Positions 7,446 through 14,254 of a stretch of 14,451 nt of DNA are shown piece after piece. Position 1 is the stretch's first letter. The number at the start of each line of letters is the position of its first letter. Made by a program: the position numbers and the translations under genes. The stretch comes from Planctomycetota bacterium (GTDB lineage: Bacteria > Planctomycetota > Phycisphaerae > SM23-33 > FEN-1343), in assembly GCA_013203365.1 (NCBI GenBank), contig JABMQG010000064.1:1-14451 (forward strand), read 5' to 3'. The notes under the pieces are model-generated. The model was given only the letters and a program-made list of their open reading frames with translations, was not told the origin of the DNA and ran no database searches.

Positions 7446-9458
7446 CTTCGTAGCTCCGGCCGCAGACGAATTAGGCAAGTTTGTTTCCAGATGCCCGCGA
7501 GCCTGCCGCCACATTCCCACTGCTTCGAGAATCATCCACGCCTCCAATGCAAGGATGCCCGCGCCCACGCCCACCAGGTGCCATTGTCCTTTGTGGAAAC
7601 ATTCGGTGACTTGGTGCACCATTGCCCATGCGGGCATGACCAGCATGGCGATGCCTGGTACAAGTGTGTAAACCACCGGACGTCGGCGGCGGAGAAGATA
7701 AAACGTGATCACCATAAATGCCAGTCCAGCAAGAAGTTGGTTGGAAGCTCCGAACAATGGCCAGAGCAAGAGACCGCCACTTCCACTGGTAGCGTTCAGC
7801 GCATCAAGCCAGGTGGCACCAGGTTGTTTCGCCAGATATGCAGCCATTGCCCCTGGTGCTGGCAATAATGCCACGATGCCCGCGGTCACAACAGCAAAGG
7901 CAGTTGCCCCGTGCCTGGAAGTGAGGGATTTGATTCGTAATGCTGTGCCAAGCTCTGTTACCACATAGCGTTGTAGCCGAGTGGCGGTGTCCAGCGTTGT
8001 CGAGGCGAAACAAGCCACCATAACGCCCATGATTGCCACAGCCATCCCAGTTGGGATACCCAGGCTTCCAAGAAAATTCCCGGCCCCGCGAACGAACGCA
8101 GCCACTGTAGACCCAAGTTGGCCGGCTAATTTCCAGTTTCCATATTGTTTTTTCCAGGCGATCTGCCCCGCGAGTTGTACCTTTACCCGATTGCCGTTCT
8201 TGAGAACAAGCAAGGATCCGCCAGCCAGCTTGATCTTCTGCCCCACCGGACAGACCGCAACATCGCCGTGTTGGTTACGGACACAGACCTCATTATTTAC
8301 GGCGTAAACTTCGTACTTTGAGCCGGTTATGTCGGAGAAAAATGTTGTATTGCCCCGCTTGAAATCCAGATCGTTCCCCATACCAATTCCAGCGGCGACG
8401 GCACAAATTACCATTACGGCCAGGGCGGCTTCGGTAAGCATGCTCCCATAACCCACGAGCAGAGCATGCGGCTCTCGGGCGATCTGTTTGCTTGAAGTGC
8501 CGCTGGCAACCAGGCTATGAAAACCGCTGACGGCACCGCATGCTATGGTGATGAACAGGAAAGGCCAAATTGGCGGGGCCTCGGCGGGGTGCATATCCAC
8601 GGCTGGCGCGACAAGCTCCAGTTGCTGCCCGTTCAGGCCTGAAAAACTGGCCACGCCTATGCCTGCGACTATCAGGAACATTGCCACGATGAGTTGATGG
8701 CTGTTAATGTAATCCCTAGGCTGCAACAGCGTGGTTACCGGCAAAACGCTGGCAATATAACAATAGATCATGAGAATCAAGACCCAAATCCAGGTCGGCA
8801 TATCTGAAAAGAAGTTACCGATGCTCTGGAAGCCGGTGAAATAGTTGCCGAGCCAGACGGTGAAGTACATGATGGCCAGCACTATCAAGGCCGGCCAAAA
8901 CAGGTGTCCTTTGCGGCGGTAGGTCCACCAGCCTATCGCCACCGCCAGAGGAAGTTGCAGCCAAACCGGGATTACGCTGCAAGGGAACTGTTTGAAAACC
9001 AGCGCGATCACCATGCCGAAGATGGCCAACACGATCAGCAGACAGAGGAACAGAATCAGCAGGAACAGGATCTTCGCGCGGGGATTTATCAATCGGCCGG
9101 CCACCTCACCGATTGTCTGGCCCCGGTTGCGAAGGGAAACGACAAGGGCTCCGAAATCATGCACGGCCCCGATGAAGATACTTCCCAGAAGCACCCACAG
9201 CAGCGCGGGCACCCAGCCCCACATAATAGCGATTGCGGGACCTACTATAGGTCCTGTGCCGGCGATGGAAGTAAAATGGTGCCCGAAAAGGACTTCAACC
9301 CGAGTGGGCACGTAATCCACACCATCATTGATTTCGACGCTTGGAACCACTCGATTCGCGTCCAGGCGAAACAGCTTTCGCGCCAACCAACGGCCGTAAG
9401 TGTGATAGGCAACAATGAAGCCCAAAAAACTTCCCAGCGCTATTGCCAACGTTCCCAT
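7416..9458 (-). CDS. cstA: Carbon starvation protein A family transporter (CstA)
   Basis: A 680-residue polytopic inner-membrane protein of the CstA family, which imports peptides or pyruvate, often under nutrient limitation. Family hallmarks are the FGHHFTSIAGTGPIVGPAIA segment (58-77), AVHDFGALVVSLR (98-110), QPRDYINS (246-253), GAVSGFHSLVASGTSSKQ (308-325), CFASTTLDTATRLQRY (483-498) and LLWPLFGASNQLLAGLA (564-580). I prefer ATG 9458, with AAGG (9466-9469) 7 bases upstream. A TTG further upstream at 9512 is in frame, but it overlaps a TATAAT-like hexamer and adds non-hydrophobic residues before the first membrane helix. Odd feature: about residues 363-432 form a soluble beta-type insertion with two cysteines (C392, C403), placed between membrane segments just before the usual AWKKQYGNW stretch. 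No btsSR- or cstA-specific sensor is adjacent. Which solute it carries cannot be decided from sequence. Confidence 0.92.
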   Translation of the reverse strand: MGTLAIALGSFLGFIVAYHTYGRWLARKLFRLDANRVVPSVEINDGVDYVPTRVEVLFGHHFTSIAGTGPIVGPAIAIMWGWVPALLWVLLGSIFIGAVHDFGALVVSLRNRGQTIGEVAGRLINPRAKILFLLILFLCLLIVLAIFGMVIALVFKQFPCSVIPVWLQLPLAVAIGWWTYRRKGHLFWPALIVLAIMYFTVWLGNYFTGFQSIGNFFSDMPTWIWVLILMIYCYIASVLPVTTLLQPRDYINSHQLIVAMFLIVAGIGVASFSGLNGQQLELVAPAVDMHPAEAPPIWPFLFITIACGAVSGFHSLVASGTSSKQIAREPHALLVGYGSMLTEAALAVMVICAVAAGIGMGNDLDFKRGNTTFFSDITGSKYEVYAVNNEVCVRNQHGDVAVCPVGQKIKLAGGSLLVLKNGNRVKVQLAGQIAWKKQYGNWKLAGQLGSTVAAFVRGAGNFLGSLGIPTGMAVAIMGVMVACFASTTLDTATRLQRYVVTELGTALRIKSLTSRHGATAFAVVTAGIVALLPAPGAMAAYLAKQPGATWLDALNATSGSGGLLLWPLFGASNQLLAGLAFMVITFYLLRRRRPVVYTLVPGIAMLVMPAWAMVHQVTECFHKGQWHLVGVGAGILALEAWMILEAVGMWRQARGHLETNLPNSSAAGATKDEDFVKVGP

Positions 9459-9511
9459 GAGCAAGCCTTGTTCGACGTACAGATCCGGAACCGACTTTCG
9501 AGTGGGTGGCA

Positions 9512-9540
9512 ATTATAGACGTCTTTTGCGGCGAACAGAA
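9512..9540 (-). promoter_or_regulatory. Candidate promoter for cstA
   Basis: On the minus strand a perfect TATAAT (9517-9512) lies 17 bases after TTCTGT (9540-9535), a poor -35 match. The predicted transcript start, near 9505, would leave a leader of about 45 bases before ATG 9458, consistent with the chosen start and its Shine-Dalgarno sequence. The region just upstream is AT-rich (AAATATTTTG, 9541-9550). Confidence 0.45.
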
Positions 9541-9604
9541 AAATATTTTGTTGTTCCACGTCATCGACTTTGGCAATGAATGGGAACAGATGTTAAATAA
9601 CAGT

Positions 9605-9648
9605 CGGCTGTCGGCGTAGTGAGCGTAAGCGAACGAAGCCGACAGCCG
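9605..9648. repeat. 11-bp perfect inverted repeat beside the insertion-sequence remnants
   Basis: CGGCTGTCGGC (9605-9615) and GCCGACAGCCG (9638-9648) are exact reverse complements around a 22-base spacer (GTAGTGAGCGTAAGCGAACG and two more bases). It lies about 50 bases before the IS3-type orfA remnant. It could be part of that element's terminal region, a dispersed palindromic (REP-like) repeat, or a factor-independent hairpin protecting the element from outside transcription. I cannot identify target-site duplications. Confidence 0.55.
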
Positions 9649-9698
9649 CGGATTCGGCTCTGGAACCCTCCGCTGGGAGCAGGTACAAGGAGCCGATC

Positions 9699-9834
9699 AT
9701 GGCAAAGAACATCGTTAACCAGATCCGCAAAGCCACCCGTAAGGAAGTTCTCCGCTGAAGAGAAGATTCGTATCGTCTTGGAGGGTTTGCGTGGCCAGAT
9801 TCCCATCAGCGAACTGGCTCGCCGCGAAGGCATC
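9699..9834 (+). pseudogene. Frameshifted, truncated IS3-type transposase orfA
   Basis: ATG 9699, with AAGGAG (9687-9692) 6 bases upstream, begins MAKNIVNQIRKATRK. The frame is then broken by one extra G at about 9743-9744, running into a TGA. Shifting frame by one gives FSAEEKIRIVLEGLRG, followed by QIPISELARREGI, the well-known helix-turn-helix start of IS3-family OrfA proteins. Similarity stops at about 9834, where an unrelated opposite-strand transposase fragment begins. OrfA normally has around 100 residues and is followed by an integrase-type orfB, which is absent. This is a dead 5' fragment. Confidence 0.8.
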
Positions 9835-10017
9835 TTCCCGCCGGTCCGTTCGCTCCGCCTCTTGCAGCAAGTGCTCAATGTCGGATTGCAGTTGCCGCTC
9901 CAGTTAGACGGCCTTGATGACGAAGTGCACCATGTCCTCTTGTGGCACCCAATCCCGCAGGTCCGGGGGAAGCAGCATGGTCGTATTCCGGTCGATGTCA
10001 ATCAATCGTGTAGACAT
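9835..10017 (-). pseudogene. Degenerate N-terminal fragment of an IS1182/IS5-like transposase
   Basis: Read leftward from ATG 10017, the frame gives MSTRLIDIDRNTTMLLPPDL and then RDWVPQEDMVHFVIKAV, stopping at TAA 9904-9906. The 'LLPPDL-x-x-W-V-P-x-x-D-x-x-x-F-V' pattern is the typical N-terminus of IS1182-type DDE transposases. Directly after the stop, in the same frame, comes LERQLQSDIEHLLQEAERTD, which resembles the coiled-coil linker found well downstream in the same family. An internal deletion of the intervening region, with the stop at or near the joint, is therefore likely. The fragment then abuts the IS3 orfA remnant at about 9835. The catalytic domain is absent. Family assignment is from memory of the motif, not a search. 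Confidence 0.6.
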
Positions 10018-10072
10018 GTAGGCAGGATACCCGCCGACGCGTTACAATACGCGCCCAAAGCCCGACAAACTC

Positions 10073-10260
10073 CTAGCGCCAGGCGGAATGTCTCGTAATG
10101 TGAGCCTGCAATGTATGTTCCAATCGGCCTAAGGTTTTTACCGCTTGCTGGCCGATCAATCCTTTGCGTGCCTGCACTCGCTCTGCCGCAGAGGCGGCAC
10201 GAACCTGGCGAAGCCGGGCCTTCCGCGGAGCGGTGGTCACATCCGGGGTGGATTCCCCAA
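10073..10260 (-). other. Unrecognised protein-like fragment between IS remnants and the regulator gene
   Basis: A minus-strand open stretch ending at TAG 10073-10075 encodes about 60 residues of coherent-looking, helical, Arg/Ala/Gln-rich sequence, including ARLRQVRAASAAERVQARKG and LIGQQAVKTLGRLEHTLQAH. No start codon with a ribosome binding site is evident. The open frame continues upstream only as antisense to the regulator gene. It could be the 3' end of a lost gene or mobile element, or a chance open frame. I do not recognise the family. Two small GC hairpins lie in it (TGCCGC/GCGGCA at 10184-10199 and another just to the right). Confidence 0.2.
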
Positions 10261-10349
10261 GACATAAGTGATTAGTGTTTCCACGAACCTTCGGGGCGTC
10301 CTTCGATCCTAGCCGCGAGGGGCTGAATGGAAACATGGAGGTAATGTCC

Positions 10350-11021
10350 ATGCTTACCGCCACAATTGTAGTGGCTGATACCCACGAACTGTTCGCCCAG
10401 GGTTTGCGACATCTGCTGGAGGCCAAGCCGGGCCTGAGCGTCATTGATCTGGTGAACGACGGCTTCGCGGCGCTGGAGACCTGCCGACAGCGGCCGCCAC
10501 ACCTGCTGATGATCGACGCTATGATCGGTGGCTTGGACGCCATGGAGGTCTGCCGGCAGCTTCGCCGCTACTCCAGCCCAACACGCGTGCTGGTTACTAT
10601 GCCACACACCCAGTATGAGCTGACGGCCCAGGCCATGAAGTGCGGCGCACAAGGCGTCGTGCTCAAGTCAATCAATTTGGATAAACTGTACACCGTCATC
10701 GAATCTATCTTGGCCGGAGAAAAGTTCTTCCCGTCAGAGTTGACGCACAGTCGGGGCCGATACGTCAGTGAGGAGGCCCCTAGCGAACCGAACACCCCAT
10801 ACTCCCGACTCACCGCACGCGAGCGGACCGTGTTCAAGCTGCTTGCCGAAGGCCACAGTGTCAAACAGGTCGCCAGCCATCTGGAACTGAAACCCAAAAC
10901 CGTGGACGTACACAAGACCAACCTGATGAGAAAGCTCGACGTCCATGACCGTAGCGAACTGATACACTTCGCATTCCGCGAAGGACTCATCGACGCCGCT
11001 TCCGGACTGAACGCATTTTAA
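10350..11021 (+). CDS. NarL/FixJ-type response regulator with LuxR HTH
   Basis: A 223-residue two-domain transcription regulator. Three in-frame ATGs occur (10335, 10344, 10350); I chose 10350 because GGAGG (10337-10341) lies 8 bases before it and the protein then begins directly with the receiver beta-strand MLTATIVVAD. The receiver domain (1-122) keeps the phospho-acceptor D56 (MIDAM), T83 (LVTMP) and K106 (VLKS). The usual second acidic pocket residue after D10 is Thr11 (ADTHELF instead of ADDHxLF), so magnesium binding and phosphorylation may be altered. The LuxR-type helix-turn-helix spans about 151-212 (LTARERTVFKLLAEG, then VKQVASHLELKPKTVDVHKT). No histidine kinase is adjacent, so it is an orphan. 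The target genes are unknown; the exopolysaccharide genes on its right converge on it rather than following it. Confidence 0.9.
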   Translation: MLTATIVVADTHELFAQGLRHLLEAKPGLSVIDLVNDGFAALETCRQRPPHLLMIDAMIGGLDAMEVCRQLRRYSSPTRVLVTMPHTQYELTAQAMKCGAQGVVLKSINLDKLYTVIESILAGEKFFPSELTHSRGRYVSEEAPSEPNTPYSRLTARERTVFKLLAEGHSVKQVASHLELKPKTVDVHKTNLMRKLDVHDRSELIHFAFREGLIDAASGLNAF

Positions 11022-11022
11022 C

Positions 11023-11037
11023 CCAGTGTGGCACTGG
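11023..11037. terminator. Short hairpin between the convergent regulator and deacetylase genes
   Basis: CCAGTG (11023-11028) and CACTGG (11032-11037) pair around a TGG loop, starting 2 bases after the regulator's stop codon. The only following T/A-rich tract is TTAAAA on the minus strand. Position favours a bidirectional end-of-transcript role, but the 6-bp stem without a U-tract makes it a weak call. The rest of the 94-base gap shows nothing else. Confidence 0.3.
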
Positions 11038-11115
11038 CAAAGAGGACACAACTCAATAGCGTTACGTGGGCTGTTGGCTTCTTATACGATATGGGCAACG
11101 CAGCAAGTCGTTGTC

Positions 11116-12018
11116 TCATGCCACCGGCGATTCGGCATAGGCGAATGATTCAGTGACGCCTGCCTTCAACTGAGCCAGCTTGTCGCGTACAGGGCAAAAC
11201 GTATTTGTCTGCAACAGCTTGCGGAGTTTGCCGGCTGTACGACCTAGATTCACGCGGTGGCGAATGTTGCCCAAGGTGCCGATAGGAACCACCGGCTGGC
11301 CGGGGTCGAACTCCCAAGGGTGCAGGTACAGCATAGCCGATCGCCCCTGCCTTGCCCATTCGCGCAGAACACGTACCACAACCGCCACCGGCATCAGCCG
11401 AAAATATCCCCCACCGCCCAGGGGAATGTTCAATCCAACAAGCCGATGGGTCATGGGCGGGATTTCCAAAATCCTCGCTCCACCTGCTCCGACGGCCCAA
11501 TGCGCCTGCTGAGGGGCGTCAGGGACGCCATAGCGGTCGTGGCGGATCGGCTGAACGCTGGAATCGTACGCGAAGCCCAGTTCAGCCAGGATGTCGATCG
11601 CCCAAGCCGTTCGGCGAACCAGCCCGAATGTCGCCGCCCGATAACCCAGTACGGACGCGGAGGTCAGGTCTTCCAGCAGTGCCTTTGCCGCCAATGTATC
11701 TTGACGAAAGCCAAGCGGGCCCAACCGGGCGATCATCTCGTGGTCATGCCCATGGCAGGCGACCTCGTGCCCGCCGGCCAAGATGTCCCGCACGAGTTGC
11801 GGGTGCGATTTGGCCACCTTACCCAGCACAAAAAACGTTGCCCGCACATCCGCCTCTCCAAGCAGTTCCAGAACGCCGGCCATCTGCCCGTCGATTCGGC
11901 TGGGCCACTGCCGATAACGTTGTTGGCCGATAGCTGCCCGAAACGCCTCGCAGTGAAAATACTCCTCCACGTCGAAGCTCAGCATGTGCCGGATATTGCT
12001 TTGCGTATCTTTTCCCAT
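11116..12018 (-). CDS. XrtA/PEP-CTERM-associated polysaccharide deacetylase
   Basis: A 300-residue NodB-fold (carbohydrate esterase 4-like) deacetylase that would remove N-acetyl groups from an exopolysaccharide. Motifs in order: SFDVEEYF (14-21, catalytic D16 and E18 as in the exosortase-linked subfamily), TFFVLG (61-66), the metal-binding H89-G-H-D-H93, GYRA with R127, YDSSVQPIRHDRYGVPDAP (151-169), EIPPMTHRLVGLNIPLGGGG (185-204) and LHPWEFDPGQP (232-242). The last three are typical of the DUF3473-containing PEP-CTERM-locus subfamily. Start ATG 12018 is chosen because the sequence right after it fits the family; the Shine-Dalgarno is weak (AAGACA). An in-frame ATG at 12165 would overlap the upstream gene and adds non-homologous residues. 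It follows the glycosyltransferase-FemAB gene by 46 bases and is very likely cotranscribed with it. No signal peptide is seen, as expected for this subfamily. Confidence 0.92.
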   Translation of the reverse strand: MGKDTQSNIRHMLSFDVEEYFHCEAFRAAIGQQRYRQWPSRIDGQMAGVLELLGEADVRATFFVLGKVAKSHPQLVRDILAGGHEVACHGHDHEMIARLGPLGFRQDTLAAKALLEDLTSASVLGYRAATFGLVRRTAWAIDILAELGFAYDSSVQPIRHDRYGVPDAPQQAHWAVGAGGARILEIPPMTHRLVGLNIPLGGGGYFRLMPVAVVVRVLREWARQGRSAMLYLHPWEFDPGQPVVPIGTLGNIRHRVNLGRTAGKLRKLLQTNTFCPVRDKLAQLKAGVTESFAYAESPVA

Positions 12019-12064
12019 GTGTCTTGTAGATGTCTTGATTGCCACGATCGAGGCGCTCGTCGTC

Positions 12065-14254
12065 TCAGCCGACCCGCTTGACGATGTGCGGGCCAAAGGC
12101 CCTGGCGAGGCAAGCGGGTGCCCGGCGCCACGCGCTTTGGACCAGGGTGATGATCCGACTGTCATCGGCGTCGGCGCCGGCCGGCCGGCCCGGCTCGGCC
12201 GACCAACTGTGCCAGTACAGTTGTACGGGTCGGGCGCCCCATTGGGCCTTGAACTTGTATGTGCCGCTGTCGCGAGAACTGCGCCCGAAACAGAACCTCG
12301 GCGTCTGCCCGCATGCAGACGATAGAATCGTCCAATACATCAGGTGACTGGGGCAAAGGTGATTGAACCGGCGCAGACTCGACGCCCACGGCACCTGCCA
12401 GGTCTGCGTCTCGGCTAGCACCAGTCCACCGGCAACCGTCGTTTGTCCTTGCCTGACCAATAACAGCCGGGCCAGTTGGCCGAAGCTGCGAAAGACCTCG
12501 CGGAAAAAACCAAGCGACTGAGGCGGCGAGCCCAAGTCACGCATATTGACCGAGTAAACAGAATAAAACTCGCCCAGACTTTCCTGCCCGGCCCAACGGG
12601 CGTGCAAACCCGTCTTCACGGCCTTGCGGATCTGATTGCGAACCTTGGCGCCGAATTGCCTCCATAACTCGCCGGCCTCCACCGGAAGATCGAGTGCCAT
12701 CGCCAGCTTGTCCGTTCGTGTCCGGGCGGGGGACTGATACCCTGGCGACTCGGCTATTAGCGAGCGAAGAACAAGCTCGGCATCCTGTTGCCGGGCAAGA
12801 TTTACCGCGGCTGTGAGCAGCGCCCGATGGGCCTCGGTGTCGTCGGTCAATATGCCGGCATAGTCTAACCAAGGCAGTGATACAAGCCGACGGCCGAACA
12901 GCCGACTGCTCTGCAACGCCAGCGGCAATGCCCCGACAACACTTCGGCCTCTACAGGCGAGCAGATAATGACACGAAAGCCCGTACGCCGATCGCATCGC
13001 CTGCTGCCAGCCCCAGCGGTGCCACACACACCCGCCAGGGCTAGACGCGACGTAGGCGTCCCAGACGCCGCCGTCGCCGCAACGCTGTACCCGCGTGCCG
13101 GCCAAGTCGCCGTCGACCGAACTCGCACCCACAACGCCCTCGATGGCATGCTCCAACTGACGGGCCCGGGCCTCCCAACTGTCCTCGGCAATGGCCGCCC
13201 GCATCTCCGCAGGCCGAACGCGACCATTCATACAAGCGGCCCGGCAGGCGGTAATGTAGTCCGCGGGCGTCTTAGCCAGGTGAATCAAATGCCCATAGCG
13301 GCGAAGGTCCGGCACGTCCACCGCTACCACGGGCTTGCCCACGGCCAGGCACTCACGAATCTTCAGCGGCGCCGACCGCCGAATCTGCTCGTCAAGCACG
13401 TAAGGCAGCAGAAGCACGTCCACGTGTCTGAGATATCGCGGCAATTGCTCGTAGGGCTTCGCACCGAGAACGTGGACGTTCGGCAGACACGAGAGCGCCG
13501 AAATGTCGGTCTTGACCGGCCCCAGAAGGACCAGATTCGCCGCCGGCAGTTCACGCGCCAGCCGAGCCAGCATGGCCAGGTCCACCTTTTCATAGATAAG
13601 CCCGAAAAAGCACAGCCGCGGATGGCTGATGCCGACCAGTTCCGCCGGCTGGGGCAGTGGAGCGTCCACGGCGGCGAAATGGGCCAGGTCCACACCGTGG
13701 GGCAGAAGTTCCACCCTGGCAGCTGGCTTGACAATCCGTCCTTCGGAAAGGGCCTCACTCACCGGCAACAGCAAATCGGCACAACGGGTGAGCTTGGCGT
13801 CCTGCTCCGCTATCACCTTGCAGTCTCCGCCCGGCCAATGGCGATAGTCGTCGGTGACGTAATAGACCACTGCAACTTCGCCCAACTGCCCGACGTATTC
13901 GGCCGCGGTCGGTACGCTGCTAAACAGCACAGGCTGATGCATTCCGCACCGCCGAATAATCCGGCAAAGCTGCGGGGCCAGAAGTCGGCTGTTGATTCGA
14001 CCCGCGGCCCCGCCGGCGACGGGCAGCATTGGCGGGCAGTAAACAAAGAAATCATCGCTCAACTGCCGTAGCGGATGGGCCCATTGCCGAAATTTTTCCA
14101 GCCCACGCGCGATGGTGAACCCGTCGGCCCGCACCGATCGCATGCCGATCGTGTTCACCCACAGTACCCGATGCCGCCGGGCCAAATGCCTGAACAAGTG
14201 CTGGCAACTGGAAGGGTGTCGGCCCCAGTCATCGCTGAAGACGACGAAATCCAT
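12065..14254 (-). CDS. Glycosyltransferase fused to FemAB-type XrtA/PEP-CTERM-associated protein
   Basis: A 729-residue two-domain protein in one uninterrupted frame. Residues 1 to about 375 are a GT-B-fold glycosyltransferase (GT4-like). It has the N-terminal MDFVVFSDDWGRHPSSCQHL, the VELLPHGVDLAHF segment (181-193) and the donor-binding PLKIRECLAVGKPVV (296-310). Residues about 386-729 are a FemAB/GNAT-like domain of the type that accompanies exosortase XrtA loci. Its motifs are WHRWGWQQAMRSAYG, then VVGALPLALQSSRLFGRRLV and SLPWLDYAGIL, a KVRNQIRKA basic stretch, FGRSSRDSGTYKFKAQWGA (656-674) and the C-terminal GPHIVKRVG. FemAB proteins transfer amino acids from aminoacyl-tRNA; this subfamily's true substrate is unproven. 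ATG 14254 is preferred, with GGAGG 4 bases upstream and the conserved N-terminus starting here; the frame is open another 63 codons upstream. In exosortase loci these two proteins are normally separate genes, so the fusion is notable. The deacetylase gene follows. Confidence 0.88.
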   Translation of the reverse strand: MDFVVFSDDWGRHPSSCQHLFRHLARRHRVLWVNTIGMRSVRADGFTIARGLEKFRQWAHPLRQLSDDFFVYCPPMLPVAGGAAGRINSRLLAPQLCRIIRRCGMHQPVLFSSVPTAAEYVGQLGEVAVVYYVTDDYRHWPGGDCKVIAEQDAKLTRCADLLLPVSEALSEGRIVKPAARVELLPHGVDLAHFAAVDAPLPQPAELVGISHPRLCFFGLIYEKVDLAMLARLARELPAANLVLLGPVKTDISALSCLPNVHVLGAKPYEQLPRYLRHVDVLLLPYVLDEQIRRSAPLKIRECLAVGKPVVAVDVPDLRRYGHLIHLAKTPADYITACRAACMNGRVRPAEMRAAIAEDSWEARARQLEHAIEGVVGASSVDGDLAGTRVQRCGDGGVWDAYVASSPGGCVWHRWGWQQAMRSAYGLSCHYLLACRGRSVVGALPLALQSSRLFGRRLVSLPWLDYAGILTDDTEAHRALLTAAVNLARQQDAELVLRSLIAESPGYQSPARTRTDKLAMALDLPVEAGELWRQFGAKVRNQIRKAVKTGLHARWAGQESLGEFYSVYSVNMRDLGSPPQSLGFFREVFRSFGQLARLLLVRQGQTTVAGGLVLAETQTWQVPWASSLRRFNHLCPSHLMYWTILSSACGQTPRFCFGRSSRDSGTYKFKAQWGARPVQLYWHSWSAEPGRPAGADADDSRIITLVQSAWRRAPACLARAFGPHIVKRVG

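Noticed and set aside
9459..9512. N-terminal extension of CstA from the TTG at 9512
   Set aside because: It overlaps a TATAAT hexamer, and the ATG at 9458 has its own well-spaced Shine-Dalgarno sequence and starts at the first membrane helix.
9619..10098. A 159-codon plus-strand open frame taken as an intact gene
   Set aside because: Only its middle part is IS3 OrfA in a shifted frame; the rest reads through the antisense of another transposase fragment.
11257..12081. Plus-strand open frame of 274 codons opposite the deacetylase gene
   Set aside because: The minus-strand deacetylase carries every catalytic motif; the plus-strand product is not protein-like.
12019..12165. N-terminal extension of the deacetylase from ATG 12165
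   Set aside because: It overlaps the end of the upstream gene by 100 bases and its residues do not fit the family, whose proteins start close to the S/T-x-D-V-E motif.
12968..14071. Plus-strand open frame of 367 codons opposite the glycosyltransferase-FemAB gene
   Set aside because: It mirrors a gene with clear motifs in both domains; its Arg/Gln/His-rich composition is typical of antisense shadows in GC-rich DNA.
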